DNA of 64,000 bases. It comes from Metabacillus rhizolycopersici. Its GTDB lineage: Bacteria > Bacillota > Bacilli > Bacillales > Bacillaceae. Below are positions 55,417 to 63,374 of the stretch, one piece after another. Position 1 is the first letter of the stretch. Each line of letters opens with the position of its first letter. The notes beneath the pieces were generated by a model, which ran no database searches, had not been told where the DNA came from, and saw only the letters and a program-made list of their open reading frames with translations. A program made the translations under genes and the position numbers. The stretch covers positions 1-64,000 of the forward strand of contig NZ_JAIQUM010000007.1 of the NCBI RefSeq assembly GCF_020075705.1, read 5' to 3'.

Positions 55417-56955
55417 TTATTTAAATACTGGCTCTTTAAACTGGGCAAGCTTCTCTAATGAAGATTTGTCAACATCAGCATGCAGACTATTACCATGAGA
55501 ATCCATCGTTACAACAGCAGTAAAGCCTTCTACTTTTAAGTGCCACATTGCTTCTGGAATTCCGAATTGCATAAGGTCGACACCTTCTACAGATTTGATA
55601 CAATCTGCATAGTATTGAGCAGCTCCTCCAATTGCATTTAAGTACACTCCACCATGTTCACCTAGTGCTTGAAGTGTTTTTGGACCCATGCCGCCTTTTC
55701 CAATCACAGCACGAATACCAAAGCGCTTCATGATGTCGCCTTGATACGGTTCCTCACGAATACTTGTTGTTGGACCAGCCGCTTTTACATGATAATTGCC
55801 ATCGTCATCCTTCATCATAACAGGTCCGCAATGATAGATAATTTGTCCATTTAGATCTACTGGAGAATCGTTTTCTGAAAGATGCTTATGAATCGCGTCA
55901 CGACCGGTATACATCATACCGTTTATCCGGACAACATCTCCAACCATTAGCTCTCTAATTTGTTCTTCCGTAATCGGTGCTTCAAGGACTACTTCTCTTG
56001 ATGCCAAACTCTGTTCTTCCGTTGCGGCTACTTCTCCCTGCGCAAAATCAACTTCTTCACCATCCTGGTATAACCACTCGTTAATTGCACCATTTTCAGG
56101 ATCAATGAACACACCTAATCGGCGATACGCCCAGCAGTTGTAAGCAACAGATACGAAGAAGCTTGCTGGAATACGGTTTATGACACCAATTTTGCAGCCA
56201 AGAAGTGTTGTTTCTCCACCAAATCCCATTGTACCAATGCCAAGTTCATTTGCATTTTTCAATACATAGTCTTCAAGTTGACGTAAGTCTTCGCGTTCAT
56301 TAACATCGTCAACTCTTCTAAATAATTGTTCTTTTGCAAGTTCATAACCGCTTGTACGGTCGCCACCAATTCCTACGCCGATAAATCCAGCACTACAGCC
56401 TTGTCCTTGAGCTTGGTAAACAGAATGCATGATACATTTACGAATCCCATCAAGATCACGCCCTGCTTTACCTATCCCTTCAAGCTCACATGGTAAGCTA
56501 TACTGAATGTTTTTATTTTCACAGCCACCGCCTTTTAAAATAAGACGAGCGTCAATGTAATCTTTTTCCCATTGCTCAAATTTAATGACAGGAGTTCCTT
56601 CCCCAAGGTTGTCCCCACTGTTATCACCTGAAATCGAATCTACTGAGTTTGGTCGTAGTTTTCCATCCTTCGTTGCTTGTTCAATCGCACGCTTAATTTC
56701 TTTCTTCATTGTGAGCTGATTTGCACCAACAGGAACTTTCAATTTAAATGTTGGTAAACCTGTATCCTGACAAATTGGTGAAATATTGTCATCAGCCATT
56801 TTAATATTATTTGTAATCGTTGCAAGTGACATTGCTGAACGAGTACCAGCACTTTCTTTTAACTTTGCAGCAGCAATTGCTCTTCTTACGTCCTTTGGTA
56901 AGTTGGTCGATGTTTCAACGATTAACTGATACATACTTTCATAGAATTTCTCCAT
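55417..56955 (-). CDS. Class I fumarate hydratase (4Fe-4S), 512 aa
   Basis: Iron-sulfur fumarase that interconverts fumarate and malate in the TCA cycle. The N-terminal alpha part has ICQDTGLPTFKL (first cluster Cys), GGGCENKN and GQGCSAGFIGVGIGGDR. The C-terminal beta part has YHCGPVM, AAGPTTSIREEPY and KGGMGPKTL. The fused length of about 510 residues is standard for class I enzymes. AAAGGGGAG precedes the ATG. It is a single-gene unit with its own terminator. Many Bacilli use the class II enzyme CitG, so this may be an additional form. Confidence 0.93.
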   Translation of the reverse strand: MEKFYESMYQLIVETSTNLPKDVRRAIAAAKLKESAGTRSAMSLATITNNIKMADDNISPICQDTGLPTFKLKVPVGANQLTMKKEIKRAIEQATKDGKLRPNSVDSISGDNSGDNLGEGTPVIKFEQWEKDYIDARLILKGGGCENKNIQYSLPCELEGIGKAGRDLDGIRKCIMHSVYQAQGQGCSAGFIGVGIGGDRTSGYELAKEQLFRRVDDVNEREDLRQLEDYVLKNANELGIGTMGFGGETTLLGCKIGVINRIPASFFVSVAYNCWAYRRLGVFIDPENGAINEWLYQDGEEVDFAQGEVAATEEQSLASREVVLEAPITEEQIRELMVGDVVRINGMMYTGRDAIHKHLSENDSPVDLNGQIIYHCGPVMMKDDDGNYHVKAAGPTTSIREEPYQGDIMKRFGIRAVIGKGGMGPKTLQALGEHGGVYLNAIGGAAQYYADCIKSVEGVDLMQFGIPEAMWHLKVEGFTAVVTMDSHGNSLHADVDKSSLEKLAQFKEPVFK

Positions 56956-57433
56956 CTAATTTCTCCCCTTTTAATAGAAATTTTCAGGTAGCACAAGCAA
57001 TTACAACGCTATGCAAAACCTACTATTTTTGTTAATTCATTCTAACATTCGGTCGATTTGCCTCAACCTTTATTATACCCCCTTTGATATTTATTGGAAA
57101 GGTGTATTATAAGCGCTTTCATCCCGTTCTTACTGTTGCTTTAAAAACTACAATAGCAGCATCGAATTTTCCAAGCGTTTGTTATCCTTAAAGTGGGTTC
57201 ACCAACATTTCGGACATTTTTGAACTCTGCTAAGAACGATTCCATTTTTGCGCAATATCAGCCTATTTTGCAGTTAAGACTTAACCTCAGAGTAGGGTTG
57301 AAAATAAAATGGATTGGCAAAATCAAACTTTTTAATTCTACATAATCTTTCGTTTAAAATCTATGATTTATGTTGCTTTGAAATAAATTTTGATCAAAAA
57401 TACCCCCTAAGCAAGCATTTTGCGATAAATAAA
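56956..57433. other. Gene-free stretch upstream of fumarase
   Basis: The fumarase promoter should lie in the first 150 bases on the minus strand. No gene is supported in the rest. Confidence 0.4.
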
Positions 57434-57474
57434 AAGAATCCATTTTGAAAAAAGATTGATCAAAATGGATTCTT
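57434..57474. repeat. 14-bp perfect inverted repeat
   Basis: AAGAATCCATTTTG pairs with CAAAATGGATTCTT around a 13-base loop. The TTGATCAAAA motif nearby occurs several times in this region (57.40, 57.46, 57.92 kb). It is likely a hairpin repeat or terminator. Confidence 0.55.
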
Positions 57475-57534
57475 ATCCAGTAGATTAATGTTTCGATTTT
57501 ATAAAAAAGTTTGATCATTTTCTACCTATGTTGT

Positions 57535-57565
57535 TAAACAATCGCGCCCTATTATTAAAGAAGCT
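57535..57565 (+). repeat. Short repeat, left copy (flanks the 63-aa gene)
   Basis: CAATCGCGCCCTATTATTAA then AGAAG resembles AAATTGCGCCCGATTGTTGA then AGACC at 57970-57998. The two lie in direct orientation on either side of the small membrane protein gene. Confidence 0.4.
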
Positions 57566-57667
57566 ACTGCATATTGTTTACGAACTCCGACATTTATAAA
57601 ATGAGTAAAACTCCCCTCACATTTCATTCATTCCATAATAACTTAACTACAAGAAGGAGTTGTTTGG

Positions 57668-57859
57668 ATGGAACTGGAATCAGATATTATTGATGAAGTT
57701 ATTCCTCTTCTCGACATTATTACAATATTAATAGTTGAAGATGATCCAATCATTGGTATTGTTCTTGTAGCCTTGTTAAAACTTGTTACTGAGGATAAAA
57801 TTGCAAAAGTTTCCTTGATCTTATTAGTGATTGTCTTAGGTACTATAAATTTCGAATGA
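57668..57859 (+). CDS. Small membrane protein, 63 aa
   Basis: ATG at 57668 follows GAAGGAG. Two hydrophobic stretches (IIDEVIPLLDIITILIV and IVLVALLKLV...VSLILLVIVLG) flank acidic EDDP. The ending is TINFE. A terminator with stem ACATACTAA/TTAGTATGT and T-run follows at 57884-57907, supporting the plus-strand reading; the long complementary frame is a shadow. The family is unknown; small membrane regulators and holin-like peptides have this look. Confidence 0.6.
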   Translation: MELESDIIDEVIPLLDIITILIVEDDPIIGIVLVALLKLVTEDKIAKVSLILLVIVLGTINFE

Positions 57860-57883
57860 GATTTGTTGTCAGATAAATGAAAC

Positions 57884-57907
57884 ATACTAATGTTAGTATG
57901 TTTTTTG
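57884..57907 (+). terminator. Terminator after the 63-aa gene
   Basis: ACATACTAA and TTAGTATGT form a perfect stem, followed by TTTTTT. Confidence 0.85.
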
Positions 57908-57969
57908 TGGCGCAATTTTGATCAAATAAGCATTACCATGTTCAAAATGATAACTAAAAAGACACAATT

Positions 57970-57998
57970 TCTTGTACAAAAATTGCGCCCGATTGTTG
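57970..57998 (+). repeat. Short repeat, right copy (flanks the 63-aa gene)
   Basis: AAATTGCGCCCGATTGTTGA then AGACC; see the left copy at 57535. Similar GCGCCCGATT sequences are common between genes in Bacillus relatives. Confidence 0.4.
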
Positions 57999-58675
57999 AA
58001 GACCGATTAATTTATTTCAACTGGTGTTTATTGCAGAACTTTTTAGAATCAGATGTTTAAAAAACTTCTAATTTTTTAGTTCACATAATCACGCTTATAG
58101 GCATGAAAAAAGGATCTTGAAAGATTCTTTTAGCTGCTTAAGCATTCACGGCTTACATTGAAGTATAAGAATTGTAAAATATTTGGAGGGGAAAGATAAG
58201 AAAAAATAAGGAAGTAGATAACCTGTGAAAATTCTAACAACTATGTTTTTCATTATTGGGCGAGTAGGTTTTGGATAATGCTTATTTATAATTCCAGACC
58301 TAATTCAATTATAGGAGAGTAGGATAAGTAGTTCCGCTTGTGTAGAAAATATAAAGAAAAACTGTTAATTTTCACTATCATTGCAAAAAACAACATAACA
58401 ATTCACACTAAAAAGCTTGTGGGATGTCCATCCTCAAGCTTTAAATTTTCTCGTCACTACCCGTTTAATAACTCCCAATTCTAACTAAACTACATACTTT
58501 CTTCAAAACTCTCTTTTATTTTTCCTCATTAAACCAAGGCAAAAGTGGACTGCTTTTGTAACAAAAGAATAAATGATTACAAAAAACTTATTTTATTCTG
58601 TACTAGATCTAGCTTTTAAAAATATGAATGATTTTGATTGAATTTATAAAAATTAATGAATTAATGATTTTACGT
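57999..58675. other. Gene-free stretch with two hairpins
   Basis: AAAAGGATCT/AGATTCTTTT at about 58107-58131 and AAAGCTTG.GGATG/CATCC.CAAGCTTT at about 58411-58442 are terminator-like stems. No frame with a binding site was found. The DNA may be the remains of lost genes. Confidence 0.4.
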
Positions 58676-58712
58676 GAATGATTTTGATTGAATTTGATTG
58701 AATTTGATCGAT
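58676..58712 (+). repeat. Short tandem repeat TTTGATTGAA upstream of fructokinase
   Basis: GATTTTGATTGAATTTGATT then GAATTTGATC contains three near copies of a 10-base unit. GAATGATTTTGATTGAATTT also occurs at 58626-58645. TTGATT and TATGAT (58727-58732 region) could form the fructokinase promoter. Confidence 0.5.
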
Positions 58713-58850
58713 TACTATGATAAAATCTGAATCTATATGAGAAGGCTTTCACTTCGTGGAGATCCGAAATGCACAAAATCCGTAGAGATGGTTGAGAGAA
58801 ATCTTCCAAAAACCTTCAAATAAAAAAGACATACCTAAGTGGGTGATTGA

Positions 58851-59828
58851 ATGGGAAAATTATTTTGTATTGGTGAAGTGTTAATTGATATGATTCCAGG
58901 TCAAAAAGGCCTAGAGTTAAAAGATGTGGCATCGTTTACACGTGTACCAGGCGGAGCACCAGCAAACGTTGCATCTGTTGTAACATCTTACGGAGGAAAT
59001 GCTGCCCTTATTACAAAGGTGGGAAAAGATGCGTTTGGTGACTTTTTAATTGATACATTAAACATTGTCGGTGTGGATACGACGATGGTTTTTCGTACTG
59101 ATGAAGCAAATACAGCGCTAGCTTTTGTTTCTTTACGTGAAGACGGAGAACGTGATTTTAGTTTTTATCGCAATCCATCCGCTGATTTATTGTTAACAAA
59201 AGAAGAAATAAATGAAGATTGGTTTACAAGTGCTGATTTACTTCATTTTTGTTCAGTGGATTTAGTTGAAAGCCCGATGAAGTATGCACATGTAAAAGCA
59301 ATTGAAAGTATAAAAGCAAAGGGTGGCTTAGTTAGTTTCGATCCTAATGTACGTTTGCCATTGTGGAAAAATCATGAAGCATGTCGACAAACGATTTTGG
59401 AATTTATCCCGAAAGCGCATATCGTAAAAATTTCAGATGATGAATTAACGTTTATTACAGGGATATCCAATGATCAAGAAGCACTACAGTCTTTGTTCAG
59501 AGGCGACGTTCAAGTAGTTGTGTTTACAAAAGGATCAGAAGGTGCGACGGTTTACACGAAACAAGGAAGCTATGATTCCCACGGTTATAAGGTAAACGTT
59601 GTTGATACAACAGGAGCAGGTGACGCATTCATCGGCGGTTTTTTATATCAATTGCTTCAAAATGGTGTGACTCAACAAAATTTAACTGAAATTCTTGAAG
59701 ACAAGCACCTAGACATTCTTCAATTTGCAAATGCAAGTGGAGCATTAACAACGACTGGTAAAGGAGCAATTAGTTCTATACCGGCAAAAGAAGCAATTAA
59801 AAAGTTAACATCATTAGTAACAGTTTAA
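58851..59828 (+). CDS. Fructokinase (PfkB family), 325 aa
   Basis: Sugar kinase of the PfkB/ribokinase family, fructokinase type. PGGAPANVASVVTSYGG (about 35-51) is the first signature and [15 protein letters not shown] (near residue 255) the second, with catalytic Asp. DPNVRLPLW near residue 165 is typical of fructokinases such as B. subtilis YdjE and GmuE-like enzymes. It makes fructose 6-phosphate. GTGGGTGA precedes the ATG. The next gene, 50-90 bases on, encodes a GlcU/RbsU-type sugar transporter, so the two probably form a sugar uptake and phosphorylation unit. Confidence 0.9.
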   Translation: MGKLFCIGEVLIDMIPGQKGLELKDVASFTRVPGGAPANVASVVTSYGGNAALITKVGKDAFGDFLIDTLNIVGVDTTMVFRTDEANTALAFVSLREDGERDFSFYRNPSADLLLTKEEINEDWFTSADLLHFCSVDLVESPMKYAHVKAIESIKAKGGLVSFDPNVRLPLWKNHEACRQTILEFIPKAHIVKISDDELTFITGISNDQEALQSLFRGDVQVVVFTKGSEGATVYTKQGSYDSHGYKVNVVDTTGAGDAFIGGFLYQLLQNGVTQQNLTEILEDKHLDILQFANASGALTTTGKGAISSIPAKEAIKKLTSLVTV

Positions 59829-59915
59829 CAGAACTTTAGCATTTCACTAGCAGAAAAACCTGAGTTCTGAACAACAATGAATACTATTACAACTGAGGAA
59901 GTAGGTTATAAAAAG

Positions 59916-60782
59916 ATGGACATATTATTGGGGATACTTCCTTCACTAGCTTGGGGAAGCATGATTTTAGTCAGCATGAAAATGGGCGGGGGCCCTTATA
60001 GCCAAACGTTAGGAACGATTATTGGTGCATTAATTTTATCAATTGTTCACTTTTTTATCGTTCAGCCTGTTTTAACGCCGTTAATTATTATCGTAGGAAT
60101 CGTTTCTGGACTATTTTGGTCTGTTGGACAAAGTAATCAATTTAAAAGCGTTCCATACCTTGGTGTATCAAAAGCGATGCCTATCTCAACAGGTATGCAG
60201 TTAGTATCAACCGCATTGTTTGGTGTTATTGTATTTAGAGAATGGACAACTTTTCAAACGATTTTACTTGGTACAATTGCAATTATTCTCATCCTTGCTG
60301 GAACCATACTTTCGTCTATTGATGGTAAACAAGGCGATGCAGTAGCTTCAGGTCAAACAAAAAAAGGGGTAATAACCCTTGCTGTTTCAAGTCTTGCTTT
60401 CTTGATGTACGTTGTTATTGCAAAGATTTTTCATGTAGATGGCTGGACCGCTTTATTTCCACAAGCGATTGGTATGTTAATTGGTGGATTAATCATTACG
60501 TATAAGCATAAACCGTTTAATAAATATACAATTAAAAATATCTTGCCTGGTTTGATCTGGGCATCAGGAAATATGTTTTTATTTATGTCTCAATCTAGAC
60601 TTGGTGTAGCAACAAGTTTCTCACTATCTCAAATGGGAATTATTATTTCAATCATTGGCGGGATCGTATTTCTAGGTGAGAAGAAAACCAAACGTCAGCT
60701 TGTGTACATCGCACTAGCAAGTATTCTAATAATCTCAGGCGGTATATTTATTGGGATAACCAATGCGAAAGCTACAGGTTGA
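59916..60782 (+). CDS. GRP family sugar transporter (GlcU/RbsU-like), 288 aa
   Basis: Ten-helix member of the glucose/ribose porter family within the drug/metabolite transporter superfamily. MDILLGILPSLAWGSMILVS matches the start of B. subtilis GlcU; the frame begins 13 codons earlier at 59877 but without a binding site. KAMPISTGMQLVSTALFGVIVF and SFSLSQMGIIISIIGGIVFLGE are family features. It should import a free sugar, which the preceding fructokinase phosphorylates. Fructose or glucose are both possible. Confidence 0.88.
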   Translation: MDILLGILPSLAWGSMILVSMKMGGGPYSQTLGTIIGALILSIVHFFIVQPVLTPLIIIVGIVSGLFWSVGQSNQFKSVPYLGVSKAMPISTGMQLVSTALFGVIVFREWTTFQTILLGTIAIILILAGTILSSIDGKQGDAVASGQTKKGVITLAVSSLAFLMYVVIAKIFHVDGWTALFPQAIGMLIGGLIITYKHKPFNKYTIKNILPGLIWASGNMFLFMSQSRLGVATSFSLSQMGIIISIIGGIVFLGEKKTKRQLVYIALASILIISGGIFIGITNAKATG

Positions 60783-61193
60783 TATAGGACTATAACAAAC
60801 AAATAGATTACCAGATTGATATTTCCTAGGATAGTCATAATAATAGCGATAAATTCGTGAAGTTGTATTAAGATAATTATGCAAAGGCATTCGTATTTTT
60901 CGAGTGTCTTTTTTCAATAAGCTTTTGGGGTGACCATATCATTTCGAGAAAATTGTACGCTAAGGAGTTTGTAAAGGTTGCCCAAAAAACACCAATTATT
61001 GAACCTAACTTGCACCGTTAGTTAAATCTCATCCAAAGGGGCAAAGCTTCATAACTTTTTTATAAACGTCGTGACTTTATTTTAAACAGCGCATCTTTTT
61101 TACAAACATCGCGACTTTTTTTAAAATCCACAATTTAACCCAAATACTCCTGAAAAATTATTTTGAAACAAGATTTGTAAGGTGGTGACGCGA
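60783..61193. other. Gene-free stretch with an imperfect tandem repeat
   Basis: At about 61060-61125 three near copies of AAAC-CGCGACTTTTTT-like units follow each other (AAACGTCGTGACTTTATTTT, AAACAGCGCATCTTTTTT, AAACATCGCGACTTTTTTT). No gene is supported. Confidence 0.4.
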
Positions 61194-61352
61194 ATGGAAA
61201 ACTTACGGTGTGTTAAAGAGAAAGCCACCAACAACAATGGTGGCATCATTCTGAATTTGATAAATCACTTCGTGGTTAGTTTGAGGCTCACAAAATGTGG
61301 GTCACGCACTGTTAGTCTGTGTTCCTTCTCTCGGACTTTTACAGGCAATTGA
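61194..61352 (+). CDS. Doubtful small frame, 52 aa
   Basis: ATG at 61194 has AAGGTGGTGA in front. The product MENLRCVKEKATNNNGGIIL ... RTFTGN has no known motif. It covers the GCCACCA/TGGTGGC hairpin at 61223-61246, which more likely ends the GntP gene on the minus strand. Only the binding site supports it. Confidence 0.2.
   Translation: MENLRCVKEKATNNNGGIILNLINHFVVSLRLTKCGSRTVSLCSFSRTFTGN
61223..61246 (-). terminator. Hairpin downstream of the GntP permease gene
   Basis: GCCACCA and TGGTGGC enclose a 7-base loop and are followed on the minus strand by TTTCTCTTT. A likely terminator for the permease gene. Confidence 0.65.
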
Positions 61353-61363
61353 TCCCTTTAATA

Positions 61364-62794
61364 CTAGATAAATAGTGAAGCTCCGAAGGCAAGAATAAAG
61401 ACAGCAGCCGTTTTCAAAATCGTAATCGCAAAAATATCTTTATATGATTGGCGGTGTGTCAGCCCTGTGATTGCAAGTAGGGTGATAACTGCTCCGTTAT
61501 GTGGAAGGGTATCCATTCCACCGGAAGCCATTGAGGCAATTCGGTGCAGCATCTCAGGTGTAATGCCTAGAGTTTGGGCTACCTGCAGATAATGATTCCC
61601 CATTACTTCTAATGCGATTGACAGCCCCCCCGAAGCAGAGCCGGTTATGCCAGCAAGTACGTTGACAGCAATCGCCTCAGAAACGAGCGGGTTGCTGCTG
61701 GCATTAAATACTGAATCTTGAATCACCTTAAAGCCAGGCAATGTTTTAACGACATTTCCAAATCCTACTTCAGAAGCTGTGTTGAAAATAGCCAATAATG
61801 ACCCCATTGCAGCAGCGGTTAAACCACTTGCCAGTTTAACTTTCACACGTCCAACATTAAGAAGTAATGCTGCAAGAATTCCAATTGTCAGAGCACAAAT
61901 CAATGCCCAAGAAGAAACAACTGTACTTGCATCAGCAATATTGAAAATTTGTGCTAAATCTGCTTGATTATACCAATTCTTAACGGTAATTCCACTACGG
62001 CTAAACAAATAGTTAAATAGAATAACTAAAACAAGCGGAACAATTGCAAGCCAAAAATTTGGGAGCGATGCATTTTCATTACTTTCTGGTTCATTCGTAT
62101 GACCAGTTCCATATCCTTCGCCACTTGCAGCTGCTTGTTTACGGCGACGCTCCAGCCATAGCATTCCTCCAACAAAAACGAAGATTGCTCCGAGAATCCC
62201 GATGATTGGAGCTGCATAGGTATCCGTTCCAAAGTAATTCGTTGGAATGATATTTTGAATTTGCGGAGTACCAGGAAGTGCATCCATCGTATAGGTAAAA
62301 GCTCCAAGTGCAATTGTTCCTGGAATAAGACGCTTTGGAATATCTGCTTCTTTAAAAATAGCAGCCGCGAACGGATAAACAGCAAATGCCACCACAAACA
62401 GAGAAACCCCGCCATATGTTAAGGCTGAACAGGCTAACACAACAGCTAAGATTGCATGTTTTGAGCCTAATTTTTTCACAATCGTTTGAGCAATCGATGC
62501 CGCCGCCCCGCTCATCTCCATCACTTTCCCGAAGATAGCTCCTAATAGAAAGATTGGAAAAAACGATTTAATGTAGTTTGCAGCATTCGTCATATATGTT
62601 TCCGTATAGCTGGGCAATAACAGACCCCCAGATAAAGCAACTGCAAGCAATGTAACTAACGGCGCAATAATAATAACTGGATATCCCCGATACGCCAGAA
62701 AGATTAATAAACCAAGAGCTAAAACAATGGCCAAAATCTCAATTACCAAAAGAATTCCCCCTTTTCTTTGAAACCTTTCCCTAATCAGACTCAT
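61364..62794 (-). CDS. GntP family permease, 476 aa
   Basis: Polytopic carrier of the GntP gluconate family. FPIFLLGAIFGKVMEMSGAA (about 80-100) and the two re-entrant motifs near GSASGGLSIALEVMG and ASGGMDTLPHNGAVITLL are typical. The 3-hydroxybutyrate-type carriers (YxjC) belong to the same family; gluconate, D-serine or hydroxy acids are possible substrates. It has a sigma-54 promoter at 62948-62965 and a cre-like site in between. The next gene upstream on the same strand encodes a sigma-54 activator. It is thus probably an inducible, glucose-repressed uptake gene. Confidence 0.88.
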   Translation of the reverse strand: MSLIRERFQRKGGILLVIEILAIVLALGLLIFLAYRGYPVIIIAPLVTLLAVALSGGLLLPSYTETYMTNAANYIKSFFPIFLLGAIFGKVMEMSGAAASIAQTIVKKLGSKHAILAVVLACSALTYGGVSLFVVAFAVYPFAAAIFKEADIPKRLIPGTIALGAFTYTMDALPGTPQIQNIIPTNYFGTDTYAAPIIGILGAIFVFVGGMLWLERRRKQAAASGEGYGTGHTNEPESNENASLPNFWLAIVPLVLVILFNYLFSRSGITVKNWYNQADLAQIFNIADASTVVSSWALICALTIGILAALLLNVGRVKVKLASGLTAAAMGSLLAIFNTASEVGFGNVVKTLPGFKVIQDSVFNASSNPLVSEAIAVNVLAGITGSASGGLSIALEVMGNHYLQVAQTLGITPEMLHRIASMASGGMDTLPHNGAVITLLAITGLTHRQSYKDIFAITILKTAAVFILAFGASLFI

Positions 62795-62869
62795 TACTCG
62801 TTCCGATCTACCTTCCCCAAGTTAGATCAAACGAATTTTGATGAAATGAGTTCAATCTTACCTCGCCTC

Positions 62870-62885
62870 AAGTAAACGTTTACAA
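62870..62885. promoter_or_regulatory. Catabolite response element (cre)
   Basis: AAGTAAACGTTTACAA contains the palindrome GTAAACGTTTAC and fits the CcpA consensus with one mismatch. It lies between the sigma-54 promoter and the permease gene, where bound CcpA could block transcription. Confidence 0.75.
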
Positions 62886-62947
62886 TTATAAGTTCAATAT
62901 TTTCCCTATTCCCCTTCAGACAGATAAACCATTCTTATCAATTTATT

Positions 62948-62965
62948 ATGCAAATATCGTGCCAA
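62948..62965 (-). promoter_or_regulatory. Sigma-54 (SigL) promoter of the GntP gene
   Basis: TTGGCACGATATTTGCAT on the minus strand has GG and GC at the right spacing and fits TTGGCAC-N5-TTGCA fully. It lies 154 bases before the permease start. The activator gene is adjacent. Confidence 0.9.
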
Positions 62966-63017
62966 ACATTTTTGCAAGCTTATTTAAAACGCTATTTTTT
63001 AAGAAAAGTGCAGTCGC

Positions 63018-63115
63018 CTTAATCAGTCCGACAAGCAAATATTCTGTGGTAAAAAAGGTCCGCTCTTTGGCTTTTATTGCCTTATGTTTTTAACCTCGAG
63101 GGGTTAGGAGCTGGA
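63018..63115. repeat. Degenerate copy of the 54.2-kb hairpin repeat
   Basis: GCCTTAATCAGTCCGACA, GCTCTTTGGCTTTTATTGCC and CTCGAGGGGTTAGGAGCT align in order with the 54239-54365 element but with many changes. It lies between the sigma-54 promoter and the candidate activator sites. Confidence 0.5.
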
Positions 63116-63212
63116 CATGCTAGAAAATTTACATTTATAGAATGCTAAAAAGATAGATCTCTGTCAAATAAATAATAGAAATAGTCCTTAATCATCGCAA
63201 AAAGATACCAGG

Positions 63213-63272
63213 CTGTTCAGATTTCCTAACAAAATACAAAAGACCAACGAAATACTGTTCAGTTTCCCTTAC
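63213..63272 (-). promoter_or_regulatory. Direct-repeat candidate activator sites
   Basis: CTGTTCAGATTTCCTAAC (63213) and CTGTTCAGTTTCCCTTAC (63255) are direct repeats 42 bases apart, four helical turns, about 250-310 bases upstream of the sigma-54 promoter. This is a usual place for activator binding. Confidence 0.5.
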
Positions 63273-63347
63273 AACTTATGTACAATTCGACGTTTAAGTG
63301 TACGGATATCCCGATAAATCAGAATTCTATCAGCTCTCTTAACAGAA

Positions 63348-63374
63348 AAAGCCCCCTTGTACAGGGGACTTTTC
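63348..63374 (-). terminator. Terminator after the sigma-54 activator gene
   Basis: GTCCCC and GGGGGC pair around TGTACAA on the minus strand, followed by TTTTT. It begins at the stop codon. Confidence 0.85.

Noticed and set aside
57643..57915. 90-codon minus-strand frame across the small membrane protein gene
   Set aside because: It is complementary to the plus-strand frame that has the binding site and the terminator.
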